NCBI GenBank assembly: GCA_937949945.1
Contig: CALFEQ010000201.1
Span: 1-24,540, forward strand
DNA from: an uncultured Myxococcales bacterium
GTDB lineage: Bacteria; Myxococcota_A; Polyangia; Polyangiales; Polyangiaceae
Direction of reading: 5' to 3'
DNA length: 24,540 nt
The translations under genes and the position numbers were made by a program. The notes beneath the pieces were generated by a model, which searched no databases, was not told the origin of the DNA, and worked only from the letters and a program-made list of their open reading frames with translations. Of the stretch, positions 9,735 through 17,657 are shown one piece after another (the first letter of the stretch is position 1; each line of letters starts with the position of its first letter).

Positions 9735-10247
9735 TCAGCTCAACTGCTCCACCAACACCGCCCCGGCCTTGCGGGCCGCGTCGAGGTCTGCCCAACCCGT
9801 GCCGGAGACGATGCACCAGCCGATGGCGTTCTTCATTCGCTGGACCGCGTCGAGCGCGGAGCGGAGGCTCGGGAAGGTCCACGAGAGGAGGCCGGGCTCG
9901 ACGTTGTGCCAGCGGTGGACGAAGAGCGTGACCTCACGCGTCAGGGGATTGACCCTCTCGTCGTCGGAGGAGCGCTTGCAGACGAACACGTCCGAGTCCT
10001 CGAGGCCTTCGTACGAAGGCGGCGAGGGCGGGACGCCCATCCGAGGCAGCGCATCCGTGCCGAGCGGCGGATGCGCAGACTCGACCAAGGGAGCAATCGC
10101 CGACGACGGCGGGGGCGGCGCCTGAGTTTCGCCGGCCCTTCGGCGTGCCGAGGACGGAGCCATGGATCCAGCGTCGCCGACGGCAGAGACGGCTTCGCGT
10201 CGGATGACCGACGTCTTCGTGTCGCGTGCTCGCCGGAAGAGACGCAT
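9735..10247 (-). CDS. Unrecognised 170-residue protein
   Basis: I do not recognise the family. ATG 10247 was chosen because a strong AAAGGAGG lies 5 bases upstream. The frame remains open to 10589, but that part would be Arg/Ser/Thr-rich and would run into the divergent kinase gene. The N-terminus (1-25) is basic (MRLFRRARDTK). About 25-80 is low-complexity Pro/Ala/Ser. About 85-170 looks folded: it begins DVFVCKRSSDDERVNPLTRE, then has a VTLFVHRWHNVEPG strand, SWTFPSLRSALDAVQRMKNA (a helix) and GWCIVSGTGWADLDAARKAG before the end. There is no signal peptide or membrane helix, so it is probably cytosolic. It may be a small accessory or regulatory protein; no function is assigned. Confidence 0.75.
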   Translation of the reverse strand: MRLFRRARDTKTSVIRREAVSAVGDAGSMAPSSARRRAGETQAPPPPSSAIAPLVESAHPPLGTDALPRMGVPPSPPSYEGLEDSDVFVCKRSSDDERVNPLTREVTLFVHRWHNVEPGLLSWTFPSLRSALDAVQRMKNAIGWCIVSGTGWADLDAARKAGAVLVEQLS

Positions 10248-10267
10248 CCTCGCCTCCTTTTGTGCTT

Positions 10268-10288
10268 CCTTTGTCACGGCGACAAGGG
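10268..10288. promoter_or_regulatory. Dyad in the divergent spacer upstream of the 170-residue protein gene
   Basis: cctttgtc (10268-10275) can pair with gacaaggg (10281-10288), with one T.G wobble and a 5-base loop, about 20 bases upstream of the minus-strand start at 10247. It is AT-richer than its surroundings. It could be an operator or a leader hairpin. The rest of 10248-10500 shows no clear promoter boxes to me. Confidence 0.3.
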
Positions 10289-10500
10289 TCGGTGGGCGGA
10301 AATCGTACGGCGCGCCGCGTCGAAACGCGTGTGGCTTTGGTCTCGTTCTCGCGTCTCGCTCGCTACACTCTGTCTCGCGTCGTGACCCCCGTGTTTTCGC
10401 CCGAACGACTCGAAGCTCCGCGGTCTTGTCGCCGGCCTGCGCGGGGTAGGTGCGGCACGACTGCTCGCTCGTCCGATCCCTCGTCGGCGCCGGCCCTCGA

Positions 10501-12273
10501 ATGAAGGACCTCGATCCCGAGTCGCTCATGCACCGGCCTCCGGGCGACGACGGGGCGCGGGACACGCGTCTCGACCCGATGGATGCCATCGGCGATGCAA
10601 CACAGCCGGGGACGGTCCTCTTCCCGGAGACGGTCCCGGAGACGGTCGCCGCTCGGCCTCAACTCCCGACGCCGCCCCCTCCGCCGCCGAAGCCGCCGGT
10701 CGTGCAGGAGGTGCTCTACCCCGCGCCGGACCCCATCGCGCCGGGCGACTCCCTCCGGCCGTCCGACATACCGCCGCCGGAGGCTTTCCGCGCCCGCGCC
10801 CCGCGCCTGCGCACGGGATGGCCGTTCCTCCCCATCGCGCCCGTGCTGGTCGTCGTCGTCGGTCTGGCCGTCGCTCTCGGGATCGGGCTCGTCGGCCTCG
10901 ACCAGCTCTCCCGCTCGGGCGACGACCACGCCGGAGCGCGCGCCGAGCTGCTCGCGGCGACCGTCGCCGCGCGTCTCGCCGCCCTGCCGCCGGCCCGCCG
11001 CCTCGAGGCGACCCAGCTCGCTGCGCGTAGGACCGCCGCCGAGCTCATCGTCGTCACGCCGGACGGCGAGATCATCCACGACTACACGCTCGGCGCGCCC
11101 GACGTCGAGTCGCTCCGGAAGATGCTGGCGACGGGGCGAGGGGTCGCCGAGATGCGCATGGGCCGGGCTCGCTTCGCGGTGCGTTCGATCGGTCCACCCG
11201 ACGACCCCCACGCCGCGCGCCTCGTCGTGCTCGTCCCCGAGCCTCGCGCGGCCCAAGGCGCGAACGCGCTCGTCATCGCGCTCACGGCCCTCGCGGTGCT
11301 GCTCCTCGGCGTCGCCGCCGCGGTCGCCTATGCGGTCTCGCGCGACGTGACGCGGGACGTCGCGTTCGTGACGGATCGCGTCCGGACGATGGCGCAGGTG
11401 CGAACCGAGCCCACCGGCGAGCTCATTCCGCCGCGCGCGATGGACGAGGTCGGCGTGCTGACGGCCACCTTCAACAAGCTCGTGGGGCGCTTCGCCAAAG
11501 GCGAGAAGGCATACCGGGAGGACCTCGCGCGAGCGAGCGCCGCGGATCGCGAGCGCGCCGCCTTCCTCGCGGCGATCAGCCACGAGCTCCGGAGCCCGCT
11601 CAACGCCATCCTCGGGTTCGCGGACATCCTGATGGAGGAGGTGGACGGTCCGCTCTCGCCCTCCGCCCGCGAGGAGGTGGAGCAGATCCGCGGGTCGGGC
11701 GAGCACCTCCTCACGCTGATCAACGACATCCTCGAGTTCTCCGCGCTCGAGAGCGGGCAGCTCCGCCTGAGCCGGAGCCGCGCCGACGTCTTCGCGCTCG
11801 CGAGCGAGGTCGTGAAGGAGGCGCGCGGTCTCGTCGGCGAGAAGCCCCTGGTGGTCCGGATCGAGGGCGAGCCCGTCGTCGCGCGCGTCGACGCGAGGCG
11901 CGTGCGGCAGATCCTCGGCAACCTCGTCAACAACGCGATCAAGTTCACGCAGCGAGGCGAGGTCGTCGTCCGTGTCCAGCGCGAGGGCATGCAGGTCGCG
12001 ATCAGCGTCCGCGACACGGGGCCCGGCATCTCCGAGCAGGATCGCGCGCTCATCTTCCAGGAGTACAAGCAGGCGAGGAGCGAGCGCCTGCGCCGGCGCG
12101 GTACGGGCCTCGGGCTCGCGATCACGCGCCGCCTCGTCATGCTCCACCACGGTTCGATCCACGTCGAGAGCGAGCTCGGTCGCGGCTCCACGTTCAAGGT
12201 GCTGCTGCCGATCGGCAACATCGACGCTCCACCGTCGCGCAAGCTCACGCGCGACCCGAGGAGGGGGCCGTGA
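10501..12273 (+). CDS. Membrane sensor histidine kinase with HAMP domain
   Basis: A 590-residue two-pass histidine kinase. It has a Pro-rich cytosolic N-terminus (1-105), TM1 (about 108-130), an outer sensor region (about 137-254), TM2 (255-279), HAMP (about 280-332), and HisKA with H361 in AAISHELRSPLNAILGF. The HATPase domain is complete: N478 in NLVNNAIKF, D505 in DTGPGI, and GTGLGLAI. It should autophosphorylate and pass phosphate to a response regulator, which is not in this window. ATG 10501 was chosen; a GTG at 10450 in the same frame is possible and neither has a good ribosome site. The stop overlaps the next kinase gene (GTGA). The outer sensor region has no motif I recognise. Confidence 0.92.
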   Translation: MKDLDPESLMHRPPGDDGARDTRLDPMDAIGDATQPGTVLFPETVPETVAARPQLPTPPPPPPKPPVVQEVLYPAPDPIAPGDSLRPSDIPPPEAFRARAPRLRTGWPFLPIAPVLVVVVGLAVALGIGLVGLDQLSRSGDDHAGARAELLAATVAARLAALPPARRLEATQLAARRTAAELIVVTPDGEIIHDYTLGAPDVESLRKMLATGRGVAEMRMGRARFAVRSIGPPDDPHAARLVVLVPEPRAAQGANALVIALTALAVLLLGVAAAVAYAVSRDVTRDVAFVTDRVRTMAQVRTEPTGELIPPRAMDEVGVLTATFNKLVGRFAKGEKAYREDLARASAADRERAAFLAAISHELRSPLNAILGFADILMEEVDGPLSPSAREEVEQIRGSGEHLLTLINDILEFSALESGQLRLSRSRADVFALASEVVKEARGLVGEKPLVVRIEGEPVVARVDARRVRQILGNLVNNAIKFTQRGEVVVRVQREGMQVAISVRDTGPGISEQDRALIFQEYKQARSERLRRRGTGLGLAITRRLVMLHHGSIHVESELGRGSTFKVLLPIGNIDAPPSRKLTRDPRRGP

Positions 12274-14171
12274 CGTCGATCGCCGGACGCCTCCTCCGAC
12301 GCCTGCTCGCGATCCAGGTCGCGACGCACGTCCTGTCGTTCCTCTTGAGCGGCATCTTCGCGCCGCGCGTCCTCTTGCTCCAAGAGAACGCCGCTGAAGC
12401 GTCGCTCGTCGTCGTCGGCGTCATGGGGCTCCTCTCGGCGGGCTTCGCGGTCGGCCTCACGGTGGTCCTGTTGCGCCGCGTGCAGCCGCTCCTGTCGCTG
12501 CTCTCCGTCGGCGTGCAGGGCGGCGAGCCCGAGCACGTCCTCGCGCTCTACGACGCGCCGTCGCAGCTCTCGCTCGCGAACGTCGGCTTCGTGTTGCTCG
12601 TCTCGCTCGCGACGCTCGTGCCCGCCCTCCGGCCGCACGCGATCGACACGCACACGCAGCTCGCGCTCGTGCTCCTCGTGCTCACGATCGTCAGCACGGC
12701 CACGCTCCCGGCGTACGTCACGATGCGCGCGCAGGTCGCGCGGACGCTCGAGCTCGTGCCGCCGCGCGTGGCCGAAGAGGCGCTCCGTCGTCTCGGCCGG
12801 AGCGTCCTCGGCCGCCTGCGCAAGCGCTACGTCGCGGCGGTCGCCGCGCCCGTGGCGCTCGTCGCGCTCGGCGCCTCGCTGCTCGCCGACGCGCACGCCC
12901 GTGCCTACGACATGGAGGCGCGCGCGAAGGACGCCGTCGACGTGGCGCACGCCGCATTCGAGCCGCTCGGCAAGGGTCTGCCGGAGGACACCGCGGGACG
13001 CGCGGAGGCGATCGAGGCCGCCGCCGCCCTGGGCTTCCACATCAAGATCGTGCCGGACCACGAGGGCCTCGAGCCGGTGAGCATCGGCGACGAGGGCGAG
13101 ATGCAGGTGGCCGTGCCGCTCCAGCCCGGCGCCGCGCTCGTGCGCTTCGGGCCGGCGCGCCTCTCCGCGGCGTTCGCGGCGTACGTGATCCTCGCGATCG
13201 CCGCGGTGGCCCTCGCGGCGATCCTCGGCACGCGCGCGGCCGCGTTCTTCGACGCCGACATCGCGCTCGCGACGCGCGAGATCCGCCGCGCCGGCGTGGC
13301 CGAGGTCATGCGCGGCACGATCATCCTCCACGAGGCGCGGTTCGCGAGCGTGCACGCGCTGCTCGAGGCGATCGACGAGCTCGGGGGCATCTTCCGCCAG
13401 TTCGCGTCCGCGCAGCAGCGCGCGATCGAGGCGAGGGAGGCGACCGAGCGCATGCGCGGCCTGCTCCTCGCGTCGATGAGCCACGATCTGAAGGCGCCGC
13501 TCAACGCCGTGCTCGGCTTCACCGAGCTCGTGAGGCGCAACCCGCTCACGAAGGAGCAGCACGAGAGCCTCGCCATCATCGAGCAGCGCGGCCGCGAGCT
13601 CTTGATGCTCATCGACACGATCCTCGACAGCGCGCGCGTGGAGGCCGGCGAGCTCGAGGTCTCTCCCGAGCCGACGCACGTCGGCGACGTCGTCATGTCG
13701 TCGGTGCTCGAGGCGCGCGACCTCGCCGTGGGGACCGACGTGAAGATCATGGGCGAGATCCAGCCTGGCATGCCCACGGTGCTCATCGACGGGACGCGCA
13801 TCGTGCAGGCGCTGACGGCCGTCGTGATGACGGCGGTGCGCTTCAGCGACAAGGGCATCGTCCCCGTCCGCGCGACCCTCCCCGATCGCGGCGAACGCTT
13901 GCGCATCGAGGTCGAGACGAGCGGCGAGGGGCTTCCGGTCGCCGAGCGCGAGAAGGTGTTCGACGCGTTCAAGAGCGCCGAGAGCGCGCGGCGTCAGGGC
14001 GGCCTCGGCCTCGGGCTCCAGCTCGCGCGATCGATCGTGGAGATCCACGGCGGCTCGATCGAGGTCGACAGCACGGGCGCGTCGGGGCTCGTGTTCCGCA
14101 TCTGGCTGCCGGTCCACAACGACCGGGCGTCGATCCAGGCGCGGGCGAGTCGGCCGACGCTCAGCTCATGA
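12270..14171 (+). CDS. Six-TM histidine kinase-like protein with degenerate ATP-binding site
   Basis: A 633-residue protein. About six hydrophobic helices lie near 8-30, 44-68, 102-120, 128-152, 187-205 and 300-320, with an outer loop at about 206-299. The HisKA box is intact with H405 in ASMSHDLKAPLNAVLGF. The HATPase domain has lost key residues. The N-box position, where NNAIKF has its last Asn, reads MTAVRF with T521. The G1 box DTGPGI reads ETSGEGLP from E549. The G2 glycines (GLGLGL) remain. It probably binds ATP poorly or not at all, yet could be phosphorylated on H405 in trans. The GTG start overlaps the preceding kinase stop and has GAGGAGGG upstream, implying coupled synthesis with that intact kinase. 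Confidence 0.88.
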   Translation: MTSIAGRLLRRLLAIQVATHVLSFLLSGIFAPRVLLLQENAAEASLVVVGVMGLLSAGFAVGLTVVLLRRVQPLLSLLSVGVQGGEPEHVLALYDAPSQLSLANVGFVLLVSLATLVPALRPHAIDTHTQLALVLLVLTIVSTATLPAYVTMRAQVARTLELVPPRVAEEALRRLGRSVLGRLRKRYVAAVAAPVALVALGASLLADAHARAYDMEARAKDAVDVAHAAFEPLGKGLPEDTAGRAEAIEAAAALGFHIKIVPDHEGLEPVSIGDEGEMQVAVPLQPGAALVRFGPARLSAAFAAYVILAIAAVALAAILGTRAAAFFDADIALATREIRRAGVAEVMRGTIILHEARFASVHALLEAIDELGGIFRQFASAQQRAIEAREATERMRGLLLASMSHDLKAPLNAVLGFTELVRRNPLTKEQHESLAIIEQRGRELLMLIDTILDSARVEAGELEVSPEPTHVGDVVMSSVLEARDLAVGTDVKIMGEIQPGMPTVLIDGTRIVQALTAVVMTAVRFSDKGIVPVRATLPDRGERLRIEVETSGEGLPVAEREKVFDAFKSAESARRQGGLGLGLQLARSIVEIHGGSIEVDSTGASGLVFRIWLPVHNDRASIQARASRPTLSS

Positions 14172-14465
14172 GGGGTCTCACAGGAGAAAAAGAGGAAGAG
14201 TAGGGCGGGGTGTCGCAGTGGGACGTCGGGGCACCGGCGAAGAGGTGCGGCGCGCGAGTCCATCCCCGGATGTGAACAGCCTGTGGAAAGTTTGTGTTCC
14301 TCAATGATTTCCGCCGGATGGAGAACGAAGATCGAAACGTCCGTCCGCGCGTACGAAGGACTCGCGCACGGCGGCTCGAATGATCATGCTGGGTGCGCCG
14401 TCGAAGAGGCGGTGCGGCTGGGCCGCGGAACGGAGAACGGGCAAGGACGAAACGAGGAGCAGACG
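14172..14465. other. 294-base spacer before the small membrane protein gene
   Basis: It begins purine-rich (14180-14205) and holds a locally AT-richer stretch at 14270-14312, a plausible promoter area. The frame of the next gene is open back to 14283, but the translation there does not resemble the membrane protein, and the ribosome site lies at the later start. A 13-base segment (14277-14289) is the reverse complement of 2910-2922. I see no RNA gene or mobile element. Confidence 0.4.
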
Positions 14466-14855
14466 ATGAGCGGCAGGGCGAAGATCGAAACGCTGACGAA
14501 CTCCTGGTACGGCTTCGCCGTCTTCTCGGCGCTCTACTCGATCGTGCTCAAGGGGATCGGGCTGTTCTCGATCGCCGGCGCGATCCTGGGCCTGCTCGTG
14601 AGCTGGACGGTCACGTTCTTCATCGGGCGGGCGCTGCTCAAGAAATCGTCTCTCGTCCGCACGCTGCTCGTCATCTTCTCCGCGGTGGCCACGATCGTCG
14701 GCGTGCTCAACGTCGGGCGGATGACGCTCGCCTTCGTCCGGAGCTGGGAGCTCGCGATCCTGGGCTCGCTCGTGTTCGCCTCCGTGAGCACGTGGATGAA
14801 CGCGCGGTCCTTCCGCGTCCTCACCCATCCGTCCGTGAAGGCGTACTTCGGCTGA
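14466..14855 (+). CDS. Small multi-pass membrane protein, unknown function
   Basis: A 129-residue protein I do not recognise. Three or four hydrophobic helices lie at about 16-36, 38-58, 66-85 and 95-112; KIETLTNSWYG precedes the first and basic KK and R residues fall in the loops. ATG 14466 was chosen because GGAG lies 6 bases upstream. Cytoplasmic membrane location is expected. The last 35 bases overlap the 3' end of the convergent histidine kinase gene, so the two messages are antisense there. It could be a small integral protein tied to the kinase pair upstream, but a 294-base gap argues for separate expression. Confidence 0.75.
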   Translation: MSGRAKIETLTNSWYGFAVFSALYSIVLKGIGLFSIAGAILGLLVSWTVTFFIGRALLKKSSLVRTLLVIFSAVATIVGVLNVGRMTLAFVRSWELAILGSLVFASVSTWMNARSFRVLTHPSVKAYFG

Positions 14856-16149
14856 CCGACTCCACCGGGATCCACACCGAGAACGTCGTCCCGTCCGGAC
14901 CGCACTCGAAGTCGACGTACCCGGAGTGCGCGTCGACGATCCGCTTGACGATCGGGAGGCCGAGGCCCGTGCCGGTCGCCTTCGTCGTGAAGAACGGCTC
15001 GAAGACGGAGCCGCGCACGTCCTCCGGAATGCCCGGGCCGGTGTCGGTGACGTCGACGCGAGCATAACGGCGGCCATCGCGGGCCTCGACGCTCGCTCGA
15101 ATCGTCACGACGCCCGCGTCGTCGACGGCCTGCAGGGCGTTGAGCAGCAGGTTCAGCAGCGCCTGCTGCATGTATCCGGCGTCGAGATCGACGGCCGGGA
15201 GATCGTCGGCCACGTCGACGCGCACGCGCGCGTCGGCGGTCTCGGCCACGACCTTGCGCACGAGCTCCGGGAGCGAGCACGTAACGAGCGTCAGCTCGAA
15301 CGGGCGGCCGAACTGCAACAGGTCGGAGACGATGCGGTTCAGGCGTTCGGCCTCCTCCGCGGCGATGGAGAGGACAGCGGCGGCGTCTCCGAGCTTCTCG
15401 CGCGGCGCGCCCGCGTCGACGAAGCCGCGGAGCGAGCCGATCGCGTTGAACAGGACGCCGAGCGGATTCCGAACCTCGTGCGCGACGACGGCGGCGAGCT
15501 CGCCGAGCGCGGCGAGGCGCTCGCGTCTCACGAGCTCGGCCTGCGTGCGAGCGAGGATCTCGAGCGACTCCGCGGCTTCGAGGGCGGAGCCGACGTGCAT
15601 GGCGAAGAGGGCGACGGCTTCGCCGTCGGCGCGCGTGAGCGAGTCGGAGTAGACGCCGAGGATCCCCCACGGCTCGTCGCGGACGAAGAGCGGCGCGATC
15701 ACGGTCGTCCCGACCTCCGAGTCGGAGCCCAGGTCGTGGGGCGCCAGGTCGATCCCGGTCGCGCGGTGGACGAACCTCGCGAAATTCTGGCAATCGTGCC
15801 GATAGATGACGCGGCGCTCCTCCATGACCGAGCGCACGACCTCGAAGTCGGCGAGGGGCACGGAGAGCCCGCGGAGCTCGCGACCGATGCGCCGCTCGAT
15901 GGTCTCCTGCCGTTCCGTCGTCGTCGCGACGTAGCGAAGGACGAGGTCGTTGCCTTGGAGCTGGAACGCGACGAACCGCATGCCGAGCTCGCGGACACCG
16001 CGGCCCGCGGCCTCGAGGACGGCGTCGACGGTGCGCTCCCTCTGCACGACGGCTGCGAGCTCGCAGAGCGCGGAGACGAGCGATGCCGTGCGCCCGGCAT
16101 CGGTTGCCCCCCGTCGGGTGTCTTGCTCGTCGCACGGCACTGCATGCAT
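14821..16149 (-). CDS. Cytosolic GAF-domain sensor histidine kinase
   Basis: A 442-residue protein with no membrane helix. A GAF domain (about 25-190) carries RHDCQNF, TTVIAPLFVRDEPWGILGVYS and the terminal helix ALFAMHVGSALEAA. HisKA has H224 in AVVAHEVRNPLG. The HATPase domain is complete: N337 (LLNLLLNAL), DTGPGIP (369-375), FEPFFTTKATGTGLGL (383-398). This is the NtrB-like class with an E-V-R-N-P H-box. A soluble sensor with GAF fits detection of a small ligand or redox state in the cytosol; the ligand is unknown. ATG 16149 was chosen. A TTG at the trpE stop is a possible alternative. It lies 32 bases after trpE in the same direction, so it is probably in that operon. No response regulator is nearby. 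Confidence 0.9.
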   Translation of the reverse strand: MHAVPCDEQDTRRGATDAGRTASLVSALCELAAVVQRERTVDAVLEAAGRGVRELGMRFVAFQLQGNDLVLRYVATTTERQETIERRIGRELRGLSVPLADFEVVRSVMEERRVIYRHDCQNFARFVHRATGIDLAPHDLGSDSEVGTTVIAPLFVRDEPWGILGVYSDSLTRADGEAVALFAMHVGSALEAAESLEILARTQAELVRRERLAALGELAAVVAHEVRNPLGVLFNAIGSLRGFVDAGAPREKLGDAAAVLSIAAEEAERLNRIVSDLLQFGRPFELTLVTCSLPELVRKVVAETADARVRVDVADDLPAVDLDAGYMQQALLNLLLNALQAVDDAGVVTIRASVEARDGRRYARVDVTDTGPGIPEDVRGSVFEPFFTTKATGTGLGLPIVKRIVDAHSGYVDFECGPDGTTFSVWIPVESVSRSTPSRTDG

Positions 16150-16181
16150 GCGACGTCTCTGAAGCAACTTCCCGTCGGTGG

Positions 16182-17657
16182 TCAAGGCGCGCCTCGAGGC
16201 ACCGCTTCGATCGCGCAGAGGACGCCGCGTGCCTTGTTTCTCGTCTCGTCCGCCTCGCTCTGCGGATCGCTCGCCTCGACGATCCCGGCGCCTGCGGTGA
16301 CCTCGAAGACGTCGCCCTTGCACACGAGCGTGCGGATCGCGATGGCCAGGTCGAGGTCGCCGTTCGACGCGACGTAGCCGATGGCCCCTCCGTAGATGCC
16401 GCGCGGGCGCGCCTCGAGCTCGCGGATGATCTGCATCGCGCGCACCTTCGGGGCCCCGCTCAGTGTGCCGGCCGGGAACGCCGCACGCGCCACCTCGAGC
16501 GGCGGTGTCTCGGGCGCGATGCGTCCTTGCACCTCGCTCACGATGTGCATCACGTGCGAGTAGCGCTCGATCTCCATGTTGCGCACGACCTCGACGGAGC
16601 CGATCCGAGCGACGCGACCGACGTCGTTGCGTCCGAGATCGATCAGCATCACGTGCTCGGCCCGCTCCTTCGGGTCGGCGAGCAGCTCGGCTGCGAGGGC
16701 CTCGTCCTCGGCGGGGGTCGCGCCGCGCCGTCGTGTGCCTGCGATGGGGCGGACCGTCATCGTGTCGCCCTCGAGGCGGACCAGCGTCTCCGGGCTCGCG
16801 CCGGCGATGTGGAGCCGTCGATTCGTGCCGTCCGCCGGAGGCAGATCGAGGAAGTACATGTACGGCGACGGGTTGACGAGCCGCATCGCACGGTAGACGT
16901 CGAATGGATCGCGGCCCTGACGCGGGACCGAGAACGTCCTCGCGAGCACGATTTGGAAGGCGTCGCCGGCCGCGATGTACTCCTTCGCCCGTACGACGCG
17001 CTCGCGGTAGCTCGCATCGTCGAGATCGGTCGTCACGTCGCTCGGGACGCGCGAGCGATCCGGGATGTCGATCGGCGTGAGCGCGACCGGTCGCCGGAGG
17101 TCGTCGAGCGCGCGCTCGACGTCGGCCTCGTCCTCCGCCGCGATGGTGACCGTCTGCGCGAGCGCGTCGAAGACGACGACCACGGCTCCGCCGAGGAAGC
17201 GGGCGAGCGGCACGAAGTGCGCGTTCCACGTCGCTTCGTTCCCCGGCGGGACCTTGTCGATCAGGTGGACGATGTCCCAGGCCAGATATCCGACGTGTGC
17301 GGACGCGAAGCGCGCGGCCATCGAGGCGTGTCCTGCCGGTCCGCGTCCGCTCCGCGCGAACAGCGGCCCGGCCGCCGCGATCGCGTCGAGGGGTCGACCG
17401 TCGCTCGGGGACGGAGGCATGGAGGGCATGCGGGCTCCGCTCGGATCGCCGCTCCCGGGCCGGAGCTTCCATCCCTCCCGATCGAGGATCGCCTCGTAGC
17501 GCGGGCGGTAGCCGAGGATGGAGTAACGTCCCCAGCGCTCGCCGCCGACGACGCTCTCGAGGAGGAACGACGCACCGTCGGGATCGGCGGCGCGCAGCGC
17601 GGCATACGCACGGACGGGCGTGAGCGCGTCGGCGACCAGCGTGCGGGTGGCGATCAT
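16182..17657 (-). CDS. trpE: Anthranilate synthase component I
   Basis: A 491-residue chorismate-using enzyme making anthranilate, the first committed step to tryptophan. The N-terminal regulatory motif is FLLESVVGGERWGRYSILG (31-49), whose LLES is the tryptophan-feedback site. The catalytic part (about 210-485) holds PIAGTRRRG (305-313), DLGRNDVGRV (340-349), H370 in SHVMHIVSEV, PAGTLSGAPKVRAM (395-408) and GGAIGYV (423-429). LLES and overall length favour TrpE over PabB. The amidotransferase trpG and other trp genes are not in this window, so ammonia channelling needs a partner encoded elsewhere. The ATG overlaps the upstream fusion gene's stop (ATGA), giving strict translational coupling, and a GAF histidine kinase follows. 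Confidence 0.95.
   Translation of the reverse strand: MIATRTLVADALTPVRAYAALRAADPDGASFLLESVVGGERWGRYSILGYRPRYEAILDREGWKLRPGSGDPSGARMPSMPPSPSDGRPLDAIAAAGPLFARSGRGPAGHASMAARFASAHVGYLAWDIVHLIDKVPPGNEATWNAHFVPLARFLGGAVVVVFDALAQTVTIAAEDEADVERALDDLRRPVALTPIDIPDRSRVPSDVTTDLDDASYRERVVRAKEYIAAGDAFQIVLARTFSVPRQGRDPFDVYRAMRLVNPSPYMYFLDLPPADGTNRRLHIAGASPETLVRLEGDTMTVRPIAGTRRRGATPAEDEALAAELLADPKERAEHVMLIDLGRNDVGRVARIGSVEVVRNMEIERYSHVMHIVSEVQGRIAPETPPLEVARAAFPAGTLSGAPKVRAMQIIRELEARPRGIYGGAIGYVASNGDLDLAIAIRTLVCKGDVFEVTAGAGIVEASDPQSEADETRNKARGVLCAIEAVPRGAP

Noticed and set aside
10248..10589. Upstream extension of the 170-residue protein to a start at 10589
   Set aside because: It would pass a strong ribosome site, add Arg/Ser/Thr-rich low-complexity sequence and overlap the divergent kinase gene.
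11328..14117. Long minus-strand open frame (929 codons) antisense to the two histidine kinases
   Set aside because: The translation is dominated by Arg, Asp, Glu and His without domain motifs, and it lies opposite genes with clear kinase boxes. Long antisense frames are expected when third positions are almost always G or C.
16182..17657. PabB (aminodeoxychorismate synthase) instead of TrpE
   Set aside because: The LLES tryptophan-binding motif and TrpE-like N-terminal region are present. PabB cannot be excluded by sequence reading alone but is less likely.
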